DNA from: an uncultured Phascolarctobacterium sp.
GTDB taxonomy: Bacteria > Bacillota > Negativicutes > Acidaminococcales > Acidaminococcaceae
Length of the DNA: 64,000 nucleotides
Assembly: GCA_949295115.1 (NCBI GenBank)
Contig: CASFJU010000008.1
Location: forward strand, 1-64,000
Reading direction: 5' to 3'
Positions 48,245 through 56,467 of this stretch are shown piece by piece. The position numbers were made by a program, and so were the translations under genes. The notes under the pieces are model-generated. The model saw only the letters and a list, made by a program, of their open reading frames with translations, was not told the origin of the DNA and did no database searches. The stretch's first letter is position 1; every line of letters begins with the position of its first letter.

Positions 48245-50326
48245 ATGACGAGTGTTCCGAAACTTTTTGGCTGCGCGGTTTTTAACGAGACGGTGATGAA
48301 GGACCGCCTGCCGACCGCAACCTACAAGGCTTTTAAAAGTGCTGTTTTAAAGGGCGAGCCGCTGGATTTGCCGATTGCGAACATTATCGCCAACGCGATG
48401 AAGGATTGGGCTTTGGAGCAGGGCGCGACGCATTTTACGCACTGGTTCCAGCCGATGACAGGGATTACCGCCGAGAAGCACGAAAGCTTTATTACGCCTA
48501 CGGCGGATGGGCGCGTGATTATGGATTTCAGCGGTAAGGAGCTGGTGCAGGGCGAACCTGACGCTTCGAGCTTTCCTTCCGGCGGGCTGCGTGCAACTTT
48601 TGAGGCGCGCGGCTATACGGCGTGGGACCCGACGAGCTATGCTTTTGTTAAGGACGGCTGCCTGTACGTACCGACTGCTTTTTGCAGCTACACGGGCGAT
48701 GTGCTTGATAAAAAGACGCCGCTTTTGCGCAGCATGTGCTGTGTGGACAGGGCTGCCCGCCGCATTTTAAAGCTGTTCGGCACGGATACGGAGAAGGTTG
48801 TTACAACGGTCGGGCCGGAGCAGGAATACTTTCTGGTCGATAAGGATATGTACGATAAACGCACCGACCTGAAATTCACCGGGCGCACGCTGTTCGGCGC
48901 AATGCCGCCTAAGGGGCAGGAACTGGACGACCACTATTTTGGCATTATCAAGCCGCGCGTTAAGGCTTTTATGAAGGAGCTGGACGAGAAGCTGTGGGAG
49001 CTGGGCGTTCTGGCAAAGACCGAGCACAACGAGGTTGCGCCTGCGCAGCACGAGCTGGCACCGGTATTTACGGGCACCAACATTGCCACCGACCACAACC
49101 AGCTGACGATGGAGCTGATGCAGAGCATCGCACGTAAGCACAATTTGGTTTGCCTGCTGCACGAAAAGCCTTTTGACGGCGTGAATGGCAGCGGCAAGCA
49201 CAACAACTGGTCGCTGGCAACTGTCGAAGGTGAAAACCTTTTGGATCCGGGCAAGGAGCCTTATAAAAACCATCGCTTTTTGCTGTTTTTAGCCGCCGTT
49301 ATCAAAGCGGTTGACGAATATCAGGATTTGCTCCGCGTAAGCGTGGCAAGCGCAGGCAATGACCACCGCCTGGGCGCGAACGAAGCGCCGCCGGCAATAG
49401 TATCCATGTTTTTGGGCACCGAGCTTACCAATGTGCTGAAAGCCGTTGAAGCCGGTACTGAATATAAACCCGAGGGCGAAGGCGAGCTGAAGTTAAGCGG
49501 CAACGTACTGCCGGCCTTAACCAAGGACAATACGGACAGAAACCGTACATCGCCGTTTGCCTTCACCGGCAACAAGTTTGAATTCCGCATGGTTGGTTCT
49601 GCGCAGTCCATCGCAGGCCCCAACGTAATTTTAAACACCATTGTTGCCGAAGCGCTGGAGGAGTTTGCCGCCAAATTAGAAACCGCGGCCGATTTTGATG
49701 CCGCAGTGGTAAACCTCATCCGCGAAACAGTCATCGCGCATAAACGCATCATCTTCAACGGTGACGGTTATACCGATGCCTGGGTTGAAGAGGCCAAATC
49801 GAGGGGGCTTTTAAACCTGAAATCCACGCCGGAAGCACTGCCTTACATGGTAAAGGACAAAAACATCAGCTTGTTTGTAAAACACGGCATCTTTACCGGG
49901 GCAGAAATCCGCAGCCGTCTGGAAATTTCTCTGGAGGGCTACAGCAAAGCCATCCGCATTGAAGCGCTGGCAATGCTTGAGATGCTGTTTAAAGACATTT
50001 TGCCCGCCGCGTCCGCTTACAGCACGGACCTGACCACAGCGGCACAGGGCAAAAAGGCTCTCGGCATTGCCGGATGCTTTGAAACGGAGCTGGCAGGTAA
50101 AATCGCAACGCTTTCCAGCCTGCTTTACACAGATGCAGAAAAATTGAAGCTGGCATTGGCAGACGTTGTTAAAACATCCGCACAGGCGGAGGCAGATTAC
50201 TACCACGACGTTGTTTTAAAACGCATGGGCGAACTGCGCGAGGCGGCGGACGAGCTGGAAGTTTTGATGGGCGGCAAATACCTGCCGTACCCGACTTACA
50301 GTGATTTGTTGTTTGGCGTAAACTGA
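48245..50326 (+). CDS. glnN: Glutamine synthetase type III
   Basis: A 693-residue GSIII, much longer than GSI. GPEQEYFLVDKD, NEVAPAQHELAPVF, HEKPFDGVNGSGKHNNWSL (split by metal and glutamate sites) and NDHRLGANEAPPAI are typical. It makes glutamine from glutamate, ammonia and ATP in the cytoplasm. ATG 48245 is chosen over an upstream in-frame start at 48176, which would lie inside the attenuator. It precedes amt and glnK, forming a nitrogen-assimilation group with terminators before glnN and amt. Confidence 0.95.
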   Translation: MTSVPKLFGCAVFNETVMKDRLPTATYKAFKSAVLKGEPLDLPIANIIANAMKDWALEQGATHFTHWFQPMTGITAEKHESFITPTADGRVIMDFSGKELVQGEPDASSFPSGGLRATFEARGYTAWDPTSYAFVKDGCLYVPTAFCSYTGDVLDKKTPLLRSMCCVDRAARRILKLFGTDTEKVVTTVGPEQEYFLVDKDMYDKRTDLKFTGRTLFGAMPPKGQELDDHYFGIIKPRVKAFMKELDEKLWELGVLAKTEHNEVAPAQHELAPVFTGTNIATDHNQLTMELMQSIARKHNLVCLLHEKPFDGVNGSGKHNNWSLATVEGENLLDPGKEPYKNHRFLLFLAAVIKAVDEYQDLLRVSVASAGNDHRLGANEAPPAIVSMFLGTELTNVLKAVEAGTEYKPEGEGELKLSGNVLPALTKDNTDRNRTSPFAFTGNKFEFRMVGSAQSIAGPNVILNTIVAEALEEFAAKLETAADFDAAVVNLIRETVIAHKRIIFNGDGYTDAWVEEAKSRGLLNLKSTPEALPYMVKDKNISLFVKHGIFTGAEIRSRLEISLEGYSKAIRIEALAMLEMLFKDILPAASAYSTDLTTAAQGKKALGIAGCFETELAGKIATLSSLLYTDAEKLKLALADVVKTSAQAEADYYHDVVLKRMGELREAADELEVLMGGKYLPYPTYSDLLFGVN

Positions 50327-50347
50327 ATAACCTTTTACTTTGCACAA

Positions 50348-50385
50348 CGGGGTGTATCTTAAACGGTACACCCCGCTTTGTTTTA
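50348..50385 (+). terminator. Terminator / attenuator between glnN and amt
   Basis: CGGGGTGTA (50348-50356) pairs with TACACCCCG (50367-50375), then CTTTGTTTT. It would reduce read-through into amt. Confidence 0.85.
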
Positions 50386-50407
50386 TATTCAGAAAGAAGG
50401 GCTGAAA

Positions 50408-51808
50408 ATGAGGGGTTTGATACATGGTTTAACAGTTGCGGGCGTGCTTTTGGGGCTGCCGGGCACTGCCCTTGCGGCGGAGGGCGCGCCTGCCGTTGAC
50501 ACGGGCGACACGGCGTGGGTGCTGATGAGCGCGGCACTGGTAATGCTGATGACGCCGGGGCTGGCGTTTTTTTACGGCGGCATGGTGCGCAGCAAAAACG
50601 TGCTGACGACGATTATGCAAAGCTTTTTTATTGTGGCGATGGTAAGCGTGCAGTGGCTGGTGTTTGGTTTCAGCCTGGCCTTTGGGCCGGATGTAAACGG
50701 GCTGATTGGCGATTTAAGCTGGGCGGGGCTGGCGGACACCGCATTGTTTGCCGCACCTTATGTTGATTACAGCGCGACGGTGCCGCTGTTTGCGTTTGCG
50801 GCGTTTCAGTGCATGTTTGCGGTAATAACGGCGGCGCTTATCACCGGCGCTTACGCGGAACGCTTTAAGTTTCCGGCATTTGTGCTGTTCAGCTTTTTGT
50901 GGACGACGCTGTTGTACGACCCGATGGCGCACTGGGTGTGGGGCGCCGGCGGCTGGTTGCGTGATTTGGGCGCGCTGGATTTTGCGGGCGGCACGGTTAT
51001 CCACATTTTAAGCGGCGTCAGCGGTTTGGTGGCGTGCATTATGCTGGGCAAGCGCAGCGGCAAGGGCGTGGTTCCTATGCTGCCTCATCATTTGCCGATG
51101 ACGGTGTTGGGCGCGGCACTTTTGTGGTTCGGCTGGTTCGGGTTTAACGCAGGCAGCGCGCTGGGTGCTAACGGGCTTGCGGCAGGCGCGTTTGTGGTAA
51201 CGCAGGCAGCGGCAGCGGCGGCAACCTTATCGTGGGTAGCGGCAGAATGGCTTACAAGCGGGCACCCAACCATGCTCGGCGCGGCCAGCGGCTGCATTGC
51301 GGGCTTGGTTGCCATCACGCCTGCGGCGGGTTTTGTAACGGTTGTGCCTGCGGTGCTTATCGGCGCAATCGGCGGCGTGCTGTGCTTTACGGCGGTGGCC
51401 TACGCTAAAAACAAACTTGGCTACGACGACGCGCTGGATGCTTTTGGCGTACACGGAGTGGGCGGCACCTGGGGCGCACTGGCAACCGGGCTTTGGGCAA
51501 CCAAACAGGCTAATGCCGCCGGTGCGGACGGGCTGTTTTACGGCAACCCGCACCAGCTTTACGTGCAGGCGGTAACGGTTGTTGTCGCCGTTGTGCTGGC
51601 GGTTGCGGGCACTTACGTTATCTTAAAAATCGTCGGCGCGGTAACAGCCCTGCGCGCAGACGCTGCCGAAGAAGAAAGCGGTCTTGACATCGTCGAGCAC
51701 GGCGAACGCGCTTACAGGCAAAGCATTATTAACGGTACGCCGCTGACCAATCTTACTGTGCAGCAGCAGCCGGTGTTTGTAAATAATCCCGCCGTGGCGG
51801 ATAAATAA
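50408..51808 (+). CDS. amt: Ammonium transporter
   Basis: A 466-residue Amt with an N-terminal signal-like helix (cleavage near ALA/AEG), then 11 membrane helices: DTAWVLMSAALVMLMTPGLA, YGGMVRSKN, the pore region YDPMAHWVWG, and GVHGVGGTWG with the twin-His channel. The C-terminal tail ends in a glutamine/asparagine-rich segment. It conducts ammonium and is gated by GlnK, encoded 12 bp downstream. ATG 50408 follows a GAAGGG-type site. Confidence 0.95.
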   Translation: MRGLIHGLTVAGVLLGLPGTALAAEGAPAVDTGDTAWVLMSAALVMLMTPGLAFFYGGMVRSKNVLTTIMQSFFIVAMVSVQWLVFGFSLAFGPDVNGLIGDLSWAGLADTALFAAPYVDYSATVPLFAFAAFQCMFAVITAALITGAYAERFKFPAFVLFSFLWTTLLYDPMAHWVWGAGGWLRDLGALDFAGGTVIHILSGVSGLVACIMLGKRSGKGVVPMLPHHLPMTVLGAALLWFGWFGFNAGSALGANGLAAGAFVVTQAAAAAATLSWVAAEWLTSGHPTMLGAASGCIAGLVAITPAAGFVTVVPAVLIGAIGGVLCFTAVAYAKNKLGYDDALDAFGVHGVGGTWGALATGLWATKQANAAGADGLFYGNPHQLYVQAVTVVVAVVLAVAGTYVILKIVGAVTALRADAAEEESGLDIVEHGERAYRQSIINGTPLTNLTVQQQPVFVNNPAVADK

Positions 51809-51820
51809 ACGGAGGCAGTT

Positions 51821-52141
51821 ATGAGACCGATTACCAAAATTGACATTATTACCCGCACCGAGAAGCTGGACGAGCTGAAACTGGCGTTTGCCGAAATTGG
51901 CGTGACTGGCATAACGGTGAGCCAGGTGTTTGGCTGCGGGCTGCAAAAGGGGCACCGCGAGGTGTACCGCGGGCAGGAGTACGACATTAACCTGGTGCCG
52001 AAGGTGAAGATTGAAACCGTGGTGTGCGAGGTGCCGGTGGACGAGGTTTTGCGTGTGGCGCAGAAGGTTTTGAAAACGGCCAATGCTGTTAAAATACGCA
52101 CCGGCGAACAGGGCGAAGCCGCAATTATTGATGATAACTGA
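51821..52141 (+). CDS. glnK: PII signal protein (GlnK type)
   Basis: A 106-residue PII protein. The T-loop KGHREVYRGQEYDINLVPK keeps the Tyr of RGQEY that is uridylylated in proteobacteria; ITVSQVFGCG and KIRTGEQGE bind nucleotide and 2-oxoglutarate. Its place after amt marks it as GlnK, the regulator that blocks Amt when nitrogen is ample. GGAGG precedes ATG 51821. No uridylyltransferase is encoded in the window. Confidence 0.94.
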   Translation: MRPITKIDIITRTEKLDELKLAFAEIGVTGITVSQVFGCGLQKGHREVYRGQEYDINLVPKVKIETVVCEVPVDEVLRVAQKVLKTANAVKIRTGEQGEAAIIDDN

Positions 52142-52540
52142 GCGCTGTTGCAATAGCATGAACCGTTTGTTGTGTTATTGCTAATGCACTCTTACATCGG
52201 CGCAAGCCCGGCAGGCAACACTGCTACCGTACGGTAGTACATAGGGAACAAGGTAGATTATATATAATAATCTTTTAATTAACTTGGAACAAGGTTTGAA
52301 CGTAGATGGCAAAGAAAAGATAAAGAGAAAAAACAGACAAAAAAGAGAAAAGAAAAGAAACGTACACCCACATAAACGGCGGCAAGGGCAAAAAATTAAC
52401 CCTGCCGCCAAAAATTTTTTTACGGCAGCGGCAAAACAAAATTTTTACCCGCAGGTTAATTTTAAAACGGCAAACACGTTTATATGGGTGTAAGGGCAAA
52501 CAACAAAAACAAAATCAGCCCGCAGAAAGGAGCCGGTAAA
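52142..52540. promoter_or_regulatory. 399-bp structured leader region before the DUF1659 cluster
   Basis: It holds no convincing gene. CTACCGTACGGTAG (52224-52237) is a perfect palindrome, followed by TATATAATAATC as a likely -10 area. From 52309 to 52361 the plus strand is almost pure A/G. TACACCCACATAAACG (52363-52378) and CGTTTATATGGGTGTA (52477-52492) form a long-range stem. Inside it GGCGGCAAGGG pairs with CCCTGCCGCC (52400-52409), followed by A then T runs, and the right half can instead pair with GGCAGCGGCA. Switchable folding is likely. Confidence 0.6.
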
Positions 52541-52768
52541 ATGGCAGCACAAAAAACAGTATTATCCCAGACTATGGCAATCAACGTGGAGGACGGTTTT
52601 GATGACGAAGGCGGCGCGAAAACCAAGGCGCACACCTATTCGGGCATCAAAAAAGACGCTACTGCTGATGAGCTTGTTAAAGCTGGTACGGCGCTGGGCA
52701 GCCTGATGGAAAACGAAGTTGTGAACATCGTCGTAACCGAAAAGGCCGAAGTGGCCGAAGCCGAGTAA
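52541..52768 (+). CDS. DUF1659-like small protein
   Basis: A 75-residue protein matching the DUF1659 pattern: a strand-rich start (AAQKTVLSQTMAINVEDGFD), TYSGIKKDATADELVKAG and a conserved ALGSLM. ATG 52541 follows AAAGGAG. It forms a group with a DUF2922-like gene and a YvrJ gene, an association seen across Firmicutes, but the biological role is not known. It sits behind the long structured leader. Confidence 0.75.
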   Translation: MAAQKTVLSQTMAINVEDGFDDEGGAKTKAHTYSGIKKDATADELVKAGTALGSLMENEVVNIVVTEKAEVAEAE

Positions 52769-52786
52769 TGAAGGAGGAATGTGAAA

Positions 52787-52999
52787 ATGGAAAAAGTATT
52801 GCAGCTTGTATTTAAAAAAGCAGACGGCAAACAGAAAGTGCTTAACGTAACCGACCCGCGCGAAGGCGTAACCGGCGAAGAAGCACGCACCGCCATGCAG
52901 AGCGTTGTGGACAGCGGCGTGTTTAATGCCGACGGCAACGCGCTGACCGAAGTTGTGGAAGCGCGCCTGCGCAGCACCGACGTAACCGTGCTTAAATAA
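52787..52999 (+). CDS. DUF2922-like small protein
   Basis: A 70-residue protein: LQLVFKKADGKQKVLNVTDP and REGVTGEEARTAMQSVVDSG match DUF2922. ATG 52787 is preferred, since AAGGAGG lies 9 bp upstream; a GTG at 52781 is too close to it. Partner of the DUF1659-like gene, 18 bp downstream. Confidence 0.75.
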   Translation: MEKVLQLVFKKADGKQKVLNVTDPREGVTGEEARTAMQSVVDSGVFNADGNALTEVVEARLRSTDVTVLK

Positions 53000-53002
53000 G
53001 CC

Positions 53003-53155
53003 ATGGACGCGGAGCTTATTTTCAGCCAGCTGGCGAACTTCGGGTTTCCGGTAGTGCTTTCGTGGTACCTTTTGGTACGCATGGAAAGCAAGCTGGATAA
53101 ACTTACAGAAAGCATCGCCACGCTGACCAACACCATAACCCGCAGCGCAGCCTAA
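53003..53155 (+). CDS. YvrJ-family small membrane protein
   Basis: A 50-residue protein that reads MDAELIFSQLANFGFPVVLS, then WYLLVRMESKLDKLTESIAT, with one membrane helix and a short coiled-coil tail. This is the YvrJ (holin BhlA-like) layout. It lies 3 bp after the DUF2922-like gene and completes the three-gene group. The tail heptads suggest oligomerisation. Confidence 0.8.
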   Translation: MDAELIFSQLANFGFPVVLSWYLLVRMESKLDKLTESIATLTNTITRSAA

Positions 53156-53177
53156 AAGCACGCTTGCGCGGATAAAA

Positions 53178-53216
53178 AAACAGCCTGAACGCAGATAGCG
53201 CCGGGCTGTTTTTGTT
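53178..53216. terminator. Terminator between yvrJ and tautomerase
   Basis: AACAGCC (53179-53185) pairs with GGGCTGTT (53203-53210) over an imperfect stem, followed by TTTGTTT. Confidence 0.75.
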
Positions 53217-53422
53217 TATTTCTTCTGTTTTCTGATTTCCGTTACCGGCACGCCGCCGATGCCCCAGTTATCCGTGTCAACTTCGTCAATAACGACAACG
53301 GTAGTAGCGGTGTTTTTGTTCAGCACGCGGTGCAGAAGCTCCGTCGCGCCTTCAATAAGCTGCTTTTTCTGCTCCGGCGTAACATTGCCTTCGCGCGTAA
53401 TTTTAATGTTAACGTATGGCAT
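53216..53422 (-). CDS. 4-oxalocrotonate tautomerase-like protein
   Basis: A 68-residue protein starting MPYVNIKI; removal of Met leaves the catalytic Pro1 of the tautomerase family. TPEQKKQLIEGATELLHRVL is the helix and VVVIDEVDTDNWGIGG the second strand. Such proteins act as hexamers on enol/keto or unsaturated acid substrates. Substrate unknown. GGGTGA upstream serves as ribosome site. Confidence 0.88.
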   Translation of the reverse strand: MPYVNIKITREGNVTPEQKKQLIEGATELLHRVLNKNTATTVVVIDEVDTDNWGIGGVPVTEIRKQKK

Positions 53423-53538
53423 AAAATCACCCCTTTACAGGTATATTATAACATAAAAATTATCTGCGCCGGGCGCGATAAAACGTAATTTGCCTTAATC
53501 CGCGCAAGCGAATATAATAGGCAGTGGGAGTTGATATT

Positions 53539-54207
53539 ATGCAGTACAGGCTGGTGCGCACGGATAGGCGCACACTGGCGATAACGATAGACGGCGGGGG
53601 CGAATGCGTGGTGCGCGCGCCTATGCGCATGCCGCAGCGCGAGATAGAAGCGTTTGTGGCGGAAAAGGCGGCGTGGATACTTGCCAAACAGCGCGAAATG
53701 CAGCTGAAAAGCAGTAAAGCACAGCACTTGCAGCCGATACTAAAGGACGGCGCGGAATGGAACATTGCCGGGCGCAGGTTAGTTTTGCGTTTTGTTAGCG
53801 GCGTGCCTAAAAATTACGCCCGCTTTACGCAAACGGCGTTGGAATGCAGCTGCGACATAACTGAAAAGGCTTTACTTAAATTTTTAAAGCAGTTTGCCAA
53901 AGATTATTTTACATGGCGCATTAGTGAACTTGCCGCTGCCCACGCAAAGCCATGTGACGTAAAGGTCAGCGAAGCGCAGGCACGTTGGGGCTCGTGCAGC
54001 GCGCAGAACGTGCTGAACTTCAGCTGGCGGCTTATTTTTGCACCGCCCGCGCTGATTGACTACGTTGTAGTGCACGAACTGTGTCACATCGGCTGTATGA
54101 ACCACAGCCCCGCCTTCTGGCAGCGCGTCGCCGCCCTAATGCCCGATTACGCAATCAGACGCAAACAGCTGAAAGAGTGTGGGTACATGCTTAAATGGTT
54201 CAGGTGA
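53539..54207 (+). CDS. YgjP/SprT-like metallopeptidase (DUF45)
   Basis: A 222-residue protein with a beta-rich N-terminal part and a C-terminal zinc-peptidase-like domain: SEAQARWGSCSAQNVLNFSW, then VVVHELCHIGCMNHSPAFW with the HExxH zinc site (HELCH) and a third His in MNHS. It is the DUF45/M48-like family of unknown substrate, often beside restriction systems but here alone. ATG 53539 is preceded by a GGGAG site. Confidence 0.88.
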   Translation: MQYRLVRTDRRTLAITIDGGGECVVRAPMRMPQREIEAFVAEKAAWILAKQREMQLKSSKAQHLQPILKDGAEWNIAGRRLVLRFVSGVPKNYARFTQTALECSCDITEKALLKFLKQFAKDYFTWRISELAAAHAKPCDVKVSEAQARWGSCSAQNVLNFSWRLIFAPPALIDYVVVHELCHIGCMNHSPAFWQRVAALMPDYAIRRKQLKECGYMLKWFR

Positions 54208-54221
54208 AAATGGATAAAACG

Positions 54222-54252
54222 CCGCTGATTTATGTCAGCGGTTATTTTATTT
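54222..54252 (+). terminator. Terminator
   Basis: CCGCTGA (54222-54228) pairs with TCAGCGG (54235-54241), then TTATTTTATTT. Confidence 0.85.
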
Positions 54253-54383
54253 GTGAACACTGTTAAAAATAAGTGTGTAAGCGGCGGTAATAGTTTTTGT
54301 TTAAGCACAGATGTGGTATAATTATAATGTTATAGAATGCTTACAAGACTTTTGTTAATAATTTACCGGTGAGGAGCGGAATT

Positions 54384-55895
54384 ATGAATAAAAAACTTCT
54401 GGCTGCCGTGTGTTTGGCTGCGGCAGCAACTTTAAATACTGCCTGGGCAGAGGATTACACTAACGGCGATGGCAGATACGAAGAACCGAATTTTGATATG
54501 AATTTGACGCAGGAGGAAGCCGCTGCTGTTAAAGACGATAAAGACGTGACGGAAGCAAAAGACGGCGAAGAAAAAGCCGCGCCGCTGCCGATAACGATGA
54601 CCGGCGATTATGCCAGCTATGATTCCGTAAGCGGCGATTTTGTTGCTGAAGGAAATGTTGTTATTACGCAGGGCACCGAAACCTTAAAAACCGTGCGTGC
54701 CGAGGGCAATATGAAAACCGGCGACGTATGGCTGAAACAGGGCGGCACTTTGGTAGAGCCCAAGACCGTTATGAATGGTGAATGGGTTTACTATAATTTT
54801 AATAATAAAACCGGTGAGATCAAACAAATTCACGGCAAAGGCAACGAGGACTTTTTCCGCGCACCGCATGCGACGATTTATCCTGACAAAATGGTCGTTG
54901 ACCAGGGCGGTGAAACAACACGCTGCCCGGCGGTGGAGCATTCTCCCTGCCTGTTAATTAAAGCCGATACTTTTGAAATTTATCCGCACGATAAAATGGT
55001 AGCGCATAATGTAAAAGTGTATGTTAAAGGCAAACATGTTTATTCCCGCGATACGTGGGTTAATGAATTAGGAGATGATGGCGGTACGCGTATTATGCCA
55101 TCTATCGGATATGATGGTGACGACGACAAAGGTGCTTATATTAAACTGAAACTTGATTATGATATAGACGAAAACACCAATGTTCATGCAGAATTGCCGT
55201 ATTATAACCGCGGCCATTTTAAACCGATTTTTCAGGCTAAACATGACCAGCGCAATTACTATATTACTTATCAGAGCGGCTGGGAAGAAGAGGATGACGA
55301 GTGGGTAAATAAAAAGAATGAAATCGGTTTTTACTATAAACCACATTATTTTATCGACGGCATTCCTGTAACTTACAGATTGTATGCTCACAGAGGTTTA
55401 TGGGAAAATGACGAAACAGGCAGACAAAGCTGGCACACAGAATACGGTGCTTATTTAACGCATGACCGCATCTACTTATTTGACAGCAAAAAGACGTTCC
55501 TTGATTTGACCATCGGTAAAAAATGGGTAAATGAAAGTTATACGGATGAAACCCGTTCTACCATGATGTATTACGGCACGCTTGGTCAGAAGCTGGGTGA
55601 CAAATGGAATACATGGGTTGGTTACTATCGTGAAAAAGTTACCAGTGATTTGTACGATTTGGGTCAGCCGGATATGGAACGTGAATTGCGCAACGGTATC
55701 AGCTACAAGCCGGATGACAGAAATACTTTCAGCATCATAAACCGCTACGATACTGGCAAACATGAAAATTACGAGACCATTTATTCCTGGACGCATCGCT
55801 TCTGCTGCTGGGCAATTACCTTTGAATATGAGCATGCACAAACTGAAAAAGAAGATACTCAGTGGAATATCAGATACGAATTTTTGAACTGGTAA
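54384..55895 (+). CDS. lptD: LPS-assembly protein LptD, short form
   Basis: A 503-residue outer-membrane protein: signal peptide (cleavage near AWA/ED), an acidic linker, an OstA/LptA-like jellyroll (about 70-190, with DYASYDSVSGDFVAEGNVVI) and a beta-barrel region ending in FLNW, an aromatic C-terminus expected for BAM substrates. It would insert LPS in the outer leaflet. Proteobacterial LptD is about 780 residues; this form is shorter, as in diderm Firmicutes. Two Cys (TTRCPAVEHSPC) and a CC pair (HRFCCW) could form disulfides. It leads the heptose/core cluster. Confidence 0.85.
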   Translation: MNKKLLAAVCLAAAATLNTAWAEDYTNGDGRYEEPNFDMNLTQEEAAAVKDDKDVTEAKDGEEKAAPLPITMTGDYASYDSVSGDFVAEGNVVITQGTETLKTVRAEGNMKTGDVWLKQGGTLVEPKTVMNGEWVYYNFNNKTGEIKQIHGKGNEDFFRAPHATIYPDKMVVDQGGETTRCPAVEHSPCLLIKADTFEIYPHDKMVAHNVKVYVKGKHVYSRDTWVNELGDDGGTRIMPSIGYDGDDDKGAYIKLKLDYDIDENTNVHAELPYYNRGHFKPIFQAKHDQRNYYITYQSGWEEEDDEWVNKKNEIGFYYKPHYFIDGIPVTYRLYAHRGLWENDETGRQSWHTEYGAYLTHDRIYLFDSKKTFLDLTIGKKWVNESYTDETRSTMMYYGTLGQKLGDKWNTWVGYYREKVTSDLYDLGQPDMERELRNGISYKPDDRNTFSIINRYDTGKHENYETIYSWTHRFCCWAITFEYEHAQTEKEDTQWNIRYEFLNW

Positions 55896-55906
55896 CGAGG
55901 TGACTT

Positions 55907-56467
55907 ATGGATATTATTAAAGAGCGTTTTGCTGAGCATATTGCTTTGGCGCAGCAGGTAGCTGCAAGCGGCATTATGCAGCAGGTTGCTGCTGCCGCTG
56001 ACATCATCAAAAAAGCGCTGGCAGGCGGGCATAAGGTGCTGTTCTGCGGCAACGGCGGCAGCGCGGCTGACAGCCAGCATCTGGCGGCAGAATTTGTCGG
56101 GCGCTTCCAGAAGGAGCGCAAGGGCATTGCCGGTATTGCGCTGACGGTGGATACTTCCATCCTGACGGCTGTTGCCAACGATTACGGCTACGACCGCGTG
56201 TTCTCCCGTCAGGTAGAGGCGTTGGGGCAGCCGGGCGACGTTCTGGTAGGCATTTCTACCAGCGGCAACAGCAAAAACGTGCTGGCGGCTATTGCCGAAG
56301 CCAAAGCTAAAGGCATGTCCTGCATCGGCATGACGGCCGAGGGCGGCGGCAAAATGAAAGATGAGTGCGATATCTGCATCGCCATCCCGTGCCCGGTTAC
56401 GGCGCGCGCACAGGAGATGCACATTTTAATCGGCCATATTATTTGCGAACTGGTGGATGGTGAATAA
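55907..56467 (+). CDS. gmhA: Sedoheptulose-7-phosphate isomerase
   Basis: A 186-residue SIS-domain enzyme and first step of ADP-heptose synthesis, making D-glycero-D-manno-heptose 7-phosphate. [20 protein letters not shown] and [11 protein letters not shown] bind the sugar phosphate; [13 protein letters not shown] holds the metal-binding His and Glu. GAGGTGA precedes ATG 55907. Its stop shares a base with the hldE start. Confidence 0.96.
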   Translation: MDIIKERFAEHIALAQQVAASGIMQQVAAAADIIKKALAGGHKVLFCGNGGSAADSQHLAAEFVGRFQKERKGIAGIALTVDTSILTAVANDYGYDRVFSRQVEALGQPGDVLVGISTSGNSKNVLAAIAEAKAKGMSCIGMTAEGGGKMKDECDICIAIPCPVTARAQEMHILIGHIICELVDGE

